Origin: CAKZNE01 sp963976435
GTDB taxonomy: Bacteria; Bacteroidota; Bacteroidia; Flavobacteriales; Schleiferiaceae
DNA length: 64,000 nucleotides
Direction: 5' to 3'
Assembly: GCA_963976435.1 (NCBI GenBank)
Contig: CAXBKQ010000012.1
Span: forward strand, 60,566 to 124,565
The position numbers and the translations under genes are program-made. This document shows, piece by piece, positions 44,256 through 52,156 of this stretch (position 1 is its first letter; the number at the start of each line of letters is the position of its first letter). The notes below the pieces were generated by a model. It was not told where the DNA came from. It saw nothing but the letters and a program-made list of their open reading frames with translations, and ran no database searches.

Positions 44256-44759
44256 TTATGGATCACCATATAGGGTAAAAACTATTACAGTTTGATATCG
44301 TGCAGCAGGTATCGCTAAAGAGATACCGTCTATTTTATATTGCAATGGAATATCACTAACATTTCCTTCTCCAAAAATAAAATCTTGCTCAGCATCAGTG
44401 ATTACAGTATAGCCAGTAGTTGAAGTACCCACATTTACACCACTACAAGACCCACATTTATTTCCAATTCCAGTCCTTTGAATAGAGGGTATTAATAATC
44501 CATTCCAACTAATATCTTCTTTGGCAACAGTAATTTTCCAGCCAGTGGTAGGAGATATTCCAGCAACGTCGATTAGATTAAAACTGGCGACAGTTTCTAA
44601 AGTAGATTCTAGATCTGTACCAGCTTCATTTGGAGTTGATAAATTATTTCCATCCAGATCATTTTCCCATTTTTCAGTTTGGGACCTGATCACCTGAGCT
44701 TGAGAGCCAAATGCAAAAAGTAAGGCTAGAATGCTGAGTTTAAATTTCGAATTTTTCAA
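44256..44759 (-). CDS. Small exported pilin-like protein, third subunit
   Basis: 167 residues with a signal peptide (LSILALLFAFGSQAQ) and a beta-rich, Gly/Thr/Ser-containing body. It ends in YQTVIVFTLYGDP, an alternating-hydrophobic final strand resembling the ends of chaperone-usher and spore-coat-U-type subunits. A CGSC motif near residue 99 could form a disulfide. The body is less similar to the other two small proteins, so it may be a tip or adaptor subunit. The only start codon is TTG 44759. It lies 12 bp after its upstream neighbour and 12 bp before the next gene. Function inferred from context. Confidence 0.55.
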   Translation of the reverse strand: MKNSKFKLSILALLFAFGSQAQVIRSQTEKWENDLDGNNLSTPNEAGTDLESTLETVASFNLIDVAGISPTTGWKITVAKEDISWNGLLIPSIQRTGIGNKCGSCSGVNVGTSTTGYTVITDAEQDFIFGEGNVSDIPLQYKIDGISLAIPAARYQTVIVFTLYGDP

Positions 44760-44771
44760 AAAGTATATATT

Positions 44772-45356
44772 TTAATCGTCTACCAATGTGTAGGTTAAAA
44801 TTATCGGGCTACCAGTAGAGTGAGTTATTTGGGCGAAATCAGCAGTTAAATAATGTAAACTAAAGGTCAATTGATGGCCATTCATAGCACCATTCCCGGT
44901 AAAAGCACTTTGTATTCCGGTAACAACATTTTTATCAACCCCGGTTATAACAATAGTTGATGGATTTGGACTTCCTCTTGTACCTCCACCAGATCCAGTT
45001 GCAGAACCTACATCAAGCCTCAGCTCAAATCCTGCAGGGATGGTTCCTGAAGTAATGGAAATATCAATATGTCTGCTACCTACAACAGGGTTAGCACAGG
45101 AATAGTTCAACCATAAATTATTGGTACTTGCTACTGGGTTGGACGTGAAAATTTCTCCTGCTTCCGAAGAGGCACTTAAATTAAATACCAAATTTTTACT
45201 TCCTGCAGATACTTCAATATCCATAACAGAAATGGGCCTAATATCTAAATCAAATAGAGTAGACCCTGTTAATCCAAAAGTAGGATTCCCAGGCTGAGCT
45301 AAAGATGGCAAAGCCATGAATCCAAAAAACAAAGAATAGAGTAAGGTCTTTTTCAT
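44772..45356 (-). CDS. Small exported pilin-like protein, second subunit
   Basis: 194 residues. A signal peptide (LFFGFMALPSLA) is followed by a beta-rich body with MDIEVSAGSKN (45-55), EAG (65-67) and LWLNYS (81-86). These line up with LDIEPSASKN, EAG and LWLNYS of the first subunit, and both end in a YTL/YTI strand followed by DD. The two are therefore homologous. It has two cysteines fewer in common with the third subunit. Length and end strand fit donor-strand subunits. It starts 24 bp after the usher-like gene, ATG start. I cannot name the exact database family. Confidence 0.6.
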   Translation of the reverse strand: MKKTLLYSLFFGFMALPSLAQPGNPTFGLTGSTLFDLDIRPISVMDIEVSAGSKNLVFNLSASSEAGEIFTSNPVASTNNLWLNYSCANPVVGSRHIDISITSGTIPAGFELRLDVGSATGSGGGTRGSPNPSTIVITGVDKNVVTGIQSAFTGNGAMNGHQLTFSLHYLTADFAQITHSTGSPIILTYTLVDD

Positions 45357-45380
45357 TTAATTAAATTCCTAAAGGGTTAA

Positions 45381-48113
45381 TTATTTAGTTCCACCATTGC
45401 TTTTAGAATTGATCGTTGCCGTTAATTTAATCGGCGGACTAATCATTCTTAACTGTTTTTGTTTTCTTCTAGCTTTAAACTGTAGGGTTTTAGTTTCGCC
45501 AGGTTCTACATCTACATTTATTTTTGTTTTGGTATAGATAAAATTGTCATCAAGAGTAGATTCAATCAATCTTACTTTCCATTTTCCAGGTCTCAAATAT
45601 TGAAATGAGAAGTTTCCTAAGCTATCGCACTGTTGGATTTTTCTTTCCTTACCATTGTTTATTTCAATGTATACAGGGCGAATTTTTTCTCCAGATTTTT
45701 CAATTAATGAATTATTAACCCTAGGGTATTTAATATTCCCGCTAATATTTCCAGCTTCTACAATCTTTACATTTACAGTAGGGAAGGGGTCTTGTTCTGT
45801 GATTTTTACCTTCATAGGCATTACTTCCGCACTAATTTGATTAACACCAAGGCTGGATCTTTCAACAGTCATATAATAGGTGCCAGGAGCCAGTTTGGAG
45901 AAAACAAAAACACCCCTTTCATCAGTAAGAGCTTTTTCCCCATTAATCCTAAAACGAACATCTTCCAACCTCGTACTATCTTGGTCGAAAACCATTCCTG
46001 TTATTTTTCCTTGATTTTTCTTTTTACCCGTAGGTAGATCAAAAGTATAGGTGTATCGGAAATTGGCGAAAATACTCTTTGTGGTACTTAGCCCTCTAGG
46101 TTTGGCATACCTTAAAGCTAGGGACAGCTTATGACTCCCTCTAAAGTTTTGGTCAACTAATAATTCTAACTGATCTTGGGTTTGAAAATAATCTTCGTAA
46201 TCATAGTTATTTCGGTATCCTACTGAAACTCTAGAATTGAAACCGTACTGCCAGAATAGCCTTCCGGATGCAATAAAATTACTGAATCGTGCTATATCAT
46301 AACGATTACTGTTTTGATATACAGCACTTAGGCTAATACGGAATACTGAATTTAGGCTAAAACTGGAAGATGCCCCTCCAGAATAACTAGAGGCTAAATC
46401 ACTAATGGTATCAAAAAGGAAATTATTGGTTCTTCCATATTCCCCAAATACAGAATAATTCCAATTTTCAAAATCTTGTTCATAGGTAAGCCTGTTGATA
46501 AACTCGGCATAGTCAAACCTTTTTTCTACAAACCTATCTAGTCTTCTGGTTTGTCCTGTTCTCATGGAAATAGTAGAATAGGAGTTTAATCTATAGGTGG
46601 CATTCAAAAGGGCATTATAAGAAAATGGGGCAGCAACAAAGAAAGTGTCTAGCTGTGGGTTACTATTTCTATAATTGGAGTTTACACCAAGGGTTAATTT
46701 ATTGAACCTATAACTAATGTTTAAAGCAGCTACCTGAGAATTACTGAAGAAACCTGGAAAATAACGGTCTGCCGCCAAAACACTAGCAGATCCTCGGAAT
46801 TTACCCAGACTGGTAGAAGCGCTAACCTTAAAGGCATAACCTTCTTTATCTCCATTCACACCATAGGACAGTTCTGAATTTAATCTAAATTTCTGGGATA
46901 TATATTTTGAATAAACAGTAGGAACAATTGCGGAGGAATCTTCTGCATTATATTCTTTAATTAATGTTGCAGTTCCAAATCTTAACCTTTCAGTTGCCTG
47001 ATATTCCAGCTTTGCTCCATATTCATTTTTTACTTCAGGAAAAAAACGAATTCTTCCGTAGAATCCGGTGTATTCGAACCTATTGGACCTATAAGATCCC
47101 GTTATTCCACGAACATATCGTCCGCTTTCGGTCAATTCCGTTACGGTTAGCGGTTGGTCACCTACCCAAATATTAAACTTTGGATGTTGGTATTTGGCAT
47201 AGTATTCTTCGAAATTTCCAAAAAGTGCGTATTGAGCTCTATCAGGACCTCTCATTCTAAATTCAAGTTTGTCATTTACACTATCCAACAAAGATCCTCT
47301 TGCAAAAAGTTCCGCCTGAAGGGCTTGCAAGACTTGTCCAGAAGCTTCTCTTCCAAGGTAATTTAGGGATAAATCCACGGGAAACCTTTTATAGGGATCG
47401 TCCCTATATTTTTGGTTAGGATAAACCTCCACGTTTTGGAAATTAGTTGTGGTAGTATCAAATTGTGGAGATTCAGCAATTAGTCCATAAACGTGATTTC
47501 TAACTCCAGAATAAGAGATTGGGCTTTTGGAGCTTATTTTCACCTTTTTGGATTGCCCTGGTTTTAAGTTGAGCGTATCAGACCCTTGTATGGATCCATT
47601 TTTTGTTTTAAGTTTTAAGTCGAGGGCTACATTAGAATTGTTAATCACCTCATATTCACTGTAAAACTCCTCACCAGAGGTCATTAATTTTTGTTCGGTA
47701 ATACTTTCAATTCTCACCTTAAAACCTTTTTTAATCTTGAGCTTGAGATTGAAAACTTTTATTTCCTCCTCCTTTTCATTTACTACAGAAACTTTTAAGG
47801 GGTAGGTATAGGCAAGGGTGGAGTTGGGAGCTCTAAAATTGATCAATACCAATTTTGATTTTGTAGGTTCTATTTCTTCCAATTTGGATCCAGTAGAAAA
47901 AACAAACCAACTTTTTGGCAGATCAACAATGGTCTTCACCGAAATATTTTCGGCGCTTAGATTTTGAATAATAAGGGAAGCAGAACTAGTGCTTCCCGGG
48001 TTGATAACTTTTGGGGGTCGATCACCCCAACTGATACGAATATCTTGTGAAAAAAGAGAAGTCGTTTGAAATACGACCAATAAAATAATTAATATTTTAT
48101 GGGTTTTTGTCAT
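45381..48113 (-). CDS. Usher-like outer-membrane protein with Ig-like and CarboxypepD_reg domains
   Basis: 910 residues with a signal peptide (1-22). Two Ig-like beta-sandwich regions (about 24-130 and 131-235) are followed by a long stretch of alternating, aromatic-rich amphipathic strands (about 245-695), which I read as an outer-membrane barrel. Near residue 317 is VGDQPLTVTELTESGRYVRG, which resembles the GD...FRG signature of fimbrial ushers. Two small beta-sandwich domains follow (about 702-785, with GKITGMVFD and TDERGVFVF; and about 790-880). The order (N-domains, barrel, two C-domains) parallels FimD-type ushers, but no full similarity is visible. The start ATG overlaps the chaperone stop (TAATG). 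Confidence 0.55.
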   Translation of the reverse strand: MTKTHKILIILLVVFQTTSLFSQDIRISWGDRPPKVINPGSTSSASLIIQNLSAENISVKTIVDLPKSWFVFSTGSKLEEIEPTKSKLVLINFRAPNSTLAYTYPLKVSVVNEKEEEIKVFNLKLKIKKGFKVRIESITEQKLMTSGEEFYSEYEVINNSNVALDLKLKTKNGSIQGSDTLNLKPGQSKKVKISSKSPISYSGVRNHVYGLIAESPQFDTTTTNFQNVEVYPNQKYRDDPYKRFPVDLSLNYLGREASGQVLQALQAELFARGSLLDSVNDKLEFRMRGPDRAQYALFGNFEEYYAKYQHPKFNIWVGDQPLTVTELTESGRYVRGITGSYRSNRFEYTGFYGRIRFFPEVKNEYGAKLEYQATERLRFGTATLIKEYNAEDSSAIVPTVYSKYISQKFRLNSELSYGVNGDKEGYAFKVSASTSLGKFRGSASVLAADRYFPGFFSNSQVAALNISYRFNKLTLGVNSNYRNSNPQLDTFFVAAPFSYNALLNATYRLNSYSTISMRTGQTRRLDRFVEKRFDYAEFINRLTYEQDFENWNYSVFGEYGRTNNFLFDTISDLASSYSGGASSSFSLNSVFRISLSAVYQNSNRYDIARFSNFIASGRLFWQYGFNSRVSVGYRNNYDYEDYFQTQDQLELLVDQNFRGSHKLSLALRYAKPRGLSTTKSIFANFRYTYTFDLPTGKKKNQGKITGMVFDQDSTRLEDVRFRINGEKALTDERGVFVFSKLAPGTYYMTVERSSLGVNQISAEVMPMKVKITEQDPFPTVNVKIVEAGNISGNIKYPRVNNSLIEKSGEKIRPVYIEINNGKERKIQQCDSLGNFSFQYLRPGKWKVRLIESTLDDNFIYTKTKINVDVEPGETKTLQFKARRKQKQLRMISPPIKLTATINSKSNGGTK

Positions 48114-48916
48114 TAATTTATCACGAAGGGCACCTCAACACCGAGCACCTCATCATTTTCAGAGTCGGCTAATAGCGTGGATTTATATTCTCCTTTTTCA
48201 AGTTTAGGTAATTCAATAATATATCTTTTGGAAGTGCCGGGATAGGTTCTACTTCTCCTGGATTTAAAAACTCCGAAAAGGCTACCATCCGCATAATAAA
48301 TATGGATTGCCATTTCAGTTCTCAACATCACTTCGCCATTATTTTCTACATCTATCAGAAGTTTTGGATTTGTTCCTTCTGTATTGAGGTTTACATTCAA
48401 AAATTGAAGTTCGGATTTAAGAACCTCATTTTCCGGATTAATATTTACCACAATTTGAACGGCATATCTCAAAACAGTTCTAATACTTACAGATAAATCT
48501 TCCGTAGATGTATCCAATTCCACTGCAGGTTCTACCATTATAGTACTCCAATAAGTACCTCTAAGGGTGTCGCTGTCTGGGGTGCGGATTTCATAAACTA
48601 CTTCCACTTCCTCTTGTGGTTGAATCACAAAAGATATTGGGTTTATGATCATCCAATTTGCATTGGATCTAGCATTGGTTCCTATTTCGTCATAAAAGCT
48701 TTCTCCTTTATGGTTAAAAGAAAAATCCTTTTGATAGATCACAATATTTTCGGGTAAGGATCCATTGTTTCTTACAACAAGAACGCCTTTGTCCATTTCT
48801 CCTTTTTGCATTTCATGACTATGACTTAAGCCGTTAACAACAACAATTCCAGCGGAAAGGCTATTGAAGATTCCAAATAAAAGGAGGGTTAAAATTGTAT
48901 GGTTGAACTTTTTCAT
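48113..48916 (-). CDS. PapD-like periplasmic chaperone
   Basis: 267 residues, with a signal peptide ending near residue 22 (NSLSAG) and two Ig-like domains. The N-domain has a donor-strand-type stretch, NWMIINPISFVIQPQEEVEV (88-107), matching the W-L-vtP-F-l-PgqeqtvRv pattern of fimbrial chaperones, and GTYWSTIMVEP (120-130). SIRTVLRYAVQIVV (144-157) matches the R-RYgiPvfv boundary motif of archaic chaperones and carries the basic residues used to anchor the pilin carboxylate. The C-domain includes KSRRSRTYPGTSKRY. Its stop overlaps the usher-like start, so they are coupled. I am fairly sure of the fold; DUF916-type proteins are the main alternative. Confidence 0.68.
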   Translation of the reverse strand: MKKFNHTILTLLLFGIFNSLSAGIVVVNGLSHSHEMQKGEMDKGVLVVRNNGSLPENIVIYQKDFSFNHKGESFYDEIGTNARSNANWMIINPISFVIQPQEEVEVVYEIRTPDSDTLRGTYWSTIMVEPAVELDTSTEDLSVSIRTVLRYAVQIVVNINPENEVLKSELQFLNVNLNTEGTNPKLLIDVENNGEVMLRTEMAIHIYYADGSLFGVFKSRRSRTYPGTSKRYIIELPKLEKGEYKSTLLADSENDEVLGVEVPFVIN

Positions 48917-48940
48917 AATTGTTTTTGGTTGAGAGTTTTA

Positions 48941-48980
48941 AAAACATAAAAACCCTAGGTAAGTAGGGTTTTTATGTTTT
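48941..48980 (-). terminator. Perfect 17-bp hairpin between first pilin-like gene and chaperone gene
   Basis: The left arm AAAACATAAAAACCCTA (48941-48957) and its exact complement (48964-48980) enclose a 6-base loop, and U residues follow in the minus direction. It begins 22 bp past the first subunit stop and ends 24 bp before the chaperone start. It should act as a partial terminator or RNA stabiliser that favours the first gene. Confidence 0.8.
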
Positions 48981-49001
48981 AGAAAAAGAAATATGTTATT
49001 C

Positions 49002-49562
49002 TTAAACGTCGTCTGTAATAGTATAAGTTACAGTTACAGCTGTAGAACTAATGAAGATTGAGTTATAATCTGTAGTAGATACAGGTAAAGCAACTTCATA
49101 AGTAAGGTTTGATCCGTTGTTTACTCCATCAGTAGTATAGCAACTTCCTATTCCTGTAAGGATAGTTTGTGCAGTAGTACTTAGAGTAATTTGAGAACCA
49201 GCTGTTCCTACATCACCAACTCCATTTGCAGGAGCACCAGCAGTAAGTTTTAAATCGATACCTGTAATAGCAGCACCAATTTCAGCAGTAATTGTTCTTT
49301 TTACAGTTCCACTAGCAACGATTGAAGAATAGTTCAACCATAAAGAAGTGTTTGCTGCAGGAGCAACTAGTGCGTTACCAGCTTCAGTAGGAGCGGTAAA
49401 AGAAAGGGAAATGTTCTTACTTGCACTTGGCTCAATATCCAAAATAGCAACCTCAGGTACACCAACTGTAACCGTATGGTTGTCTGTAAGTGCGTCTTGT
49501 GCAAAAGCCATGGATGCAATTGCCATGAATCCTGCTGTCAATAGTAAATTTAATTTTTTCAT
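49002..49562 (-). CDS. Small exported pilin-like protein, first and probably major subunit
   Basis: 186 residues. A signal peptide (LLLTAGFMAIASMAFAQ) is followed by a beta-rich, Ala/Thr/Gly-rich body with LDIEPSASKN (41-50), EAG (60-62), LWLNYS (74-79) and a closing strand VTVTYTITDD. It has one cysteine in the mature part. It aligns with the second subunit and, more weakly, the third. It is the first gene of the row and is separated from the chaperone gene by a 17-bp perfect hairpin, which favours higher expression of this subunit, as in many pilus operons. The assigned function is inference from context and shape. Confidence 0.6.
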   Translation of the reverse strand: MKKLNLLLTAGFMAIASMAFAQDALTDNHTVTVGVPEVAILDIEPSASKNISLSFTAPTEAGNALVAPAANTSLWLNYSSIVASGTVKRTITAEIGAAITGIDLKLTAGAPANGVGDVGTAGSQITLSTTAQTILTGIGSCYTTDGVNNGSNLTYEVALPVSTTDYNSIFISSTAVTVTYTITDDV

Positions 49563-49742
49563 TTCTGAAGGATTAATTGTTAAAAAAAGGTAATTAGCGT
49601 TTGTTAATTCTTTATTGCAATTACCGAAAAAAAGAATATTTCATAAAACTCTACAGTACAGTAGTTTTCAACCATCTTGCCAACAAAGGCAATTTGGGCT
49701 TTCCTAATTTTCAGCTCTGTAAATGTAACCTATTCTTTTTCA

Positions 49743-49761
49743 ATTACAAGCGCCTTGTAAT
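49743..49761. promoter_or_regulatory. Palindrome, candidate operator
   Basis: ATTACAAG-CGC-CTTGTAAT: 8-bp perfect arms around 3 bases. It lies about 180 bp upstream of the first pilin-like start codon. Confidence 0.4.
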
Positions 49762-49799
49762 CAATGATTTAAAGTTTATATCTTGCGATTTAGAGCGTC

Positions 49800-49818
49800 T
49801 TTAAATTCGGAATTTAAA
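49800..49818. promoter_or_regulatory. Palindrome, candidate operator
   Basis: TTTAAATTC-G-GAATTTAAA: 9-bp perfect arms around one base, 57 bp from the first palindrome start to start. The DNA is AT-rich, so chance is not excluded. Confidence 0.35.
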
Positions 49819-49985
49819 GGTGTTCGCCGGACTCATGCCAAAATCTTTTCTTTCCTAAAAAGTGCTAAGATGTGGAATTACTTTCCCTATTTGGGAATTT
49901 ATTTGGAATGAATTTGCAGATATATTCGGAAATAGCAGTTTTTAAGATCCCGCTTCAATAAATTCTAGTTCGGAGGCAGACTTAA

Positions 49986-52034
49986 TTATTGATTCAATGG
50001 AAAACTGATGGTGAATGAGCTACCTTTTCCTAGTTGACTTTTTATTTTCAACCTTCCATTATTATTGTCAATAAATTCATTAACAATTAAAACTCCAATA
50101 CCTGTTCCTCCGCTGCTTATATCGCCCAGATCTAGAATTTGTTTGTTGCTGGCATTTAATTTTTCTATTTGCTCCTTACTCATTCCGGAGCCAAAATCAA
50201 CAACTTCAATACAGGCAAAATTCTTAGAGATATAAGTCTTAATTATTACATCTGATCCTGGGTCAGAAAATTTCATGGAATTATTCAATAAATTTCTAAG
50301 GGCTATCAATATTTGCTCCTTGTCAATTAAAGCATTTACAGGTTTGGGATGTAGCTCGATGCTAAGTTTAATGGAGGCTGTTTTAAATTGGTCCTTTAAC
50401 TGACCTTGAATTTCTTGAGCCAGTTTATTGAGGTCTACAACAAAAGGTTTCCACTCAAATCCTCCAAATTGTGATTTACTCCAAATCAATAAATTATCTA
50501 TTGTATTCCTAGTATTTTGAAGCGAAATTTTCATATCTGAAAGCATTTCATCTTTTTCCTTTCCTTGTATAACATTCAACTGCAAAAGCTCTAGCATATA
50601 ATGCAGTTGATTAAATGGCTGTTTCAGGTCATGGGTAAGGATGGCTAGTAATTTGTCCTTATTATGGATCAATTCACTCAGCTCCATATTCTTTTGTAGC
50701 ACCTCCTGCTTTCTATCATCTATCTCTTTTTGGTTTCTAAGAATGATTTCATTTTTGGTGTTTAAGTCTTTGTTGAGCTTTTTACTTTTTTGAAATAAAA
50801 ATATCATCAGAATGATTAAGGCCAAACCTACACCCAATACGGAGAGGGTGATTAAAAGAAAAAGTTGATTGTTTTGGTAGGCTTCTTTTTCAAGTTCTAT
50901 ATTTTTATTTAAAAGATTGTTCTTCTTTTCAATTTCAATATTATTCTGACTGAGGATGGCTTCCATTGCATTTAGACTGCGAATGGTGTCTAAATATTTC
51001 ACATAATCCTGGAGGTTAGACAATGCCAGTTCTGGAAGATTACTAGCTTCGTAAACTTTGGAAAGCCTAAGGGTTGTTTCCATTAGCATAAATCTAGATT
51101 TGGAAGTTTGCCTTGTTAAAGCAAATGACTCAAGTGCCAAACTTCTGGCGCTATCTATTTCTTTTGTTTCTAGATATAGATCAATCAATAAATTATTTTT
51201 CAGAACTATAGAATAGGGATCATTATAGCCTTTGGTTAATTTGATGCTTTCTTTTAAATGTTCCTTGGCTTCATCATAAAGACCAAGTTTTTGATCTACC
51301 AATCCAAAAATACTAATGGCATCTGCAAGTTCTAAGATCAAATCATTTTCAATGGCAATATTGTAGGATTCCCTTGCTAAATCTTGAGCCGAGTCTAGCT
51401 TATTTTCCCGAATCATCTGCTCAGCTATTTGATTTAGCGAGGTTGCAATGAGGGGGTAATCTCCTTCTTTTCTCGATATCCTTAATGCAGAACGCGAATA
51501 ATACTCGGCATTTAGATAATCTTTTTGATCAATAAAAATGTTGGCTATATTAGAAATAACCACTGCGTTTCCTTCAGTTTCCTTGAGAGCATTATCAATT
51601 TCTAGGCTTTTTAAATAATAATTTATGGCTCTTAGGTAATGTCCTTTGTCGGAATAAGCATTACCTAAGTTAACCAAGGTTCCACTTAAGTCTGAGCTAT
51701 CGTTTAATGCCAAAAAATAGTCATAAGCAATATGATGATGAAAGGCTGCACTATCAAGCTGGTTAGTATAATAAAAAGCACTTCCTAATAGGTCATTAGA
51801 ATAGGCGACTTCGTATTGATCTTCAACATGGTAGGCCCACTGTAAATATTCTCTAGCCAACTTCAGAGTGGAATCTGGCTTGCTAGAAAGTAGATCATGA
51901 GCAACGAAATAGACACTATCCCAATAGGCCCAGGCAGAATCTGTTATTTGCGCGTTAGCCCGAAATAGGCTGGTAAAGCAGAAAATGGCAATAGCCCATT
52001 TTTTCACAAATAAATTTCTCTTTTTCCTTTTCAA
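49986..52034 (-). CDS. TPR-containing membrane histidine kinase (orphan)
   Basis: 682 residues if started at TTG 52034; GTG 52007 gives a cleaner signal peptide (AIAIFCFTSLFRANAQ). Residues 40-370 form TPR repeats in the periplasm. A membrane helix (about 388-412) is followed by a coiled coil and a HisKA domain with the phospho-acceptor histidine near residue 468 (ILTHDLKQPFNQL). The ATPase domain has LRNLLNNSMKFS (N-box), DFGSGM and GGTGIGVLIV. It is of the Bacteroidota TPR-HK type. No response regulator is adjacent. The gene ends 423 bp before the surface-fibre operon on the same strand, so control of that operon is possible but unproven. Confidence 0.88.
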   Translation of the reverse strand: MKRKKRNLFVKKWAIAIFCFTSLFRANAQITDSAWAYWDSVYFVAHDLLSSKPDSTLKLAREYLQWAYHVEDQYEVAYSNDLLGSAFYYTNQLDSAAFHHHIAYDYFLALNDSSDLSGTLVNLGNAYSDKGHYLRAINYYLKSLEIDNALKETEGNAVVISNIANIFIDQKDYLNAEYYSRSALRISRKEGDYPLIATSLNQIAEQMIRENKLDSAQDLARESYNIAIENDLILELADAISIFGLVDQKLGLYDEAKEHLKESIKLTKGYNDPYSIVLKNNLLIDLYLETKEIDSARSLALESFALTRQTSKSRFMLMETTLRLSKVYEASNLPELALSNLQDYVKYLDTIRSLNAMEAILSQNNIEIEKKNNLLNKNIELEKEAYQNNQLFLLITLSVLGVGLALIILMIFLFQKSKKLNKDLNTKNEIILRNQKEIDDRKQEVLQKNMELSELIHNKDKLLAILTHDLKQPFNQLHYMLELLQLNVIQGKEKDEMLSDMKISLQNTRNTIDNLLIWSKSQFGGFEWKPFVVDLNKLAQEIQGQLKDQFKTASIKLSIELHPKPVNALIDKEQILIALRNLLNNSMKFSDPGSDVIIKTYISKNFACIEVVDFGSGMSKEQIEKLNASNKQILDLGDISSGGTGIGVLIVNEFIDNNNGRLKIKSQLGKGSSFTISFPLNQ

Positions 52035-52156
52035 TCCCAGTAAATCAATTAGTGCAATATAGATAAATATTTAGGCTATATAAGTGGTTAAGATAGACTT
52101 GCATTGAAAAAAAATAAACAATTCAAATCTTTCCTAAGCCAGTAATTACAACATTT

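Larger units (their letters stand above)
49563..49985. other. 423-bp non-coding region upstream of the surface-fibre operon
   Basis: AT-rich, with no credible protein frame. It should hold the operon promoter on the minus strand, but I see no good TAnnTTTG there (best is TAATTACC at 49596-49589, which is poor). It holds two 19-bp palindromes (49743-49761 and 49800-49818) that could be regulator sites. The stretch 49819-49985 is featureless apart from AT-rich runs. Confidence 0.5.

Noticed and set aside
44772..49562. LWLNYS motif as the WxL domain of Bacillota cell-wall proteins
   Set aside because: Only a short resemblance; the surrounding sequence and the Gram-negative context do not match, and the chaperone and usher-like neighbours fit a fibre better.
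49589..49620. Promoter of the first pilin-like gene (TTG-N21-TAATTACC)
   Set aside because: Spacing fits but the -7 part matches the consensus poorly, so I did not annotate it as a promoter.
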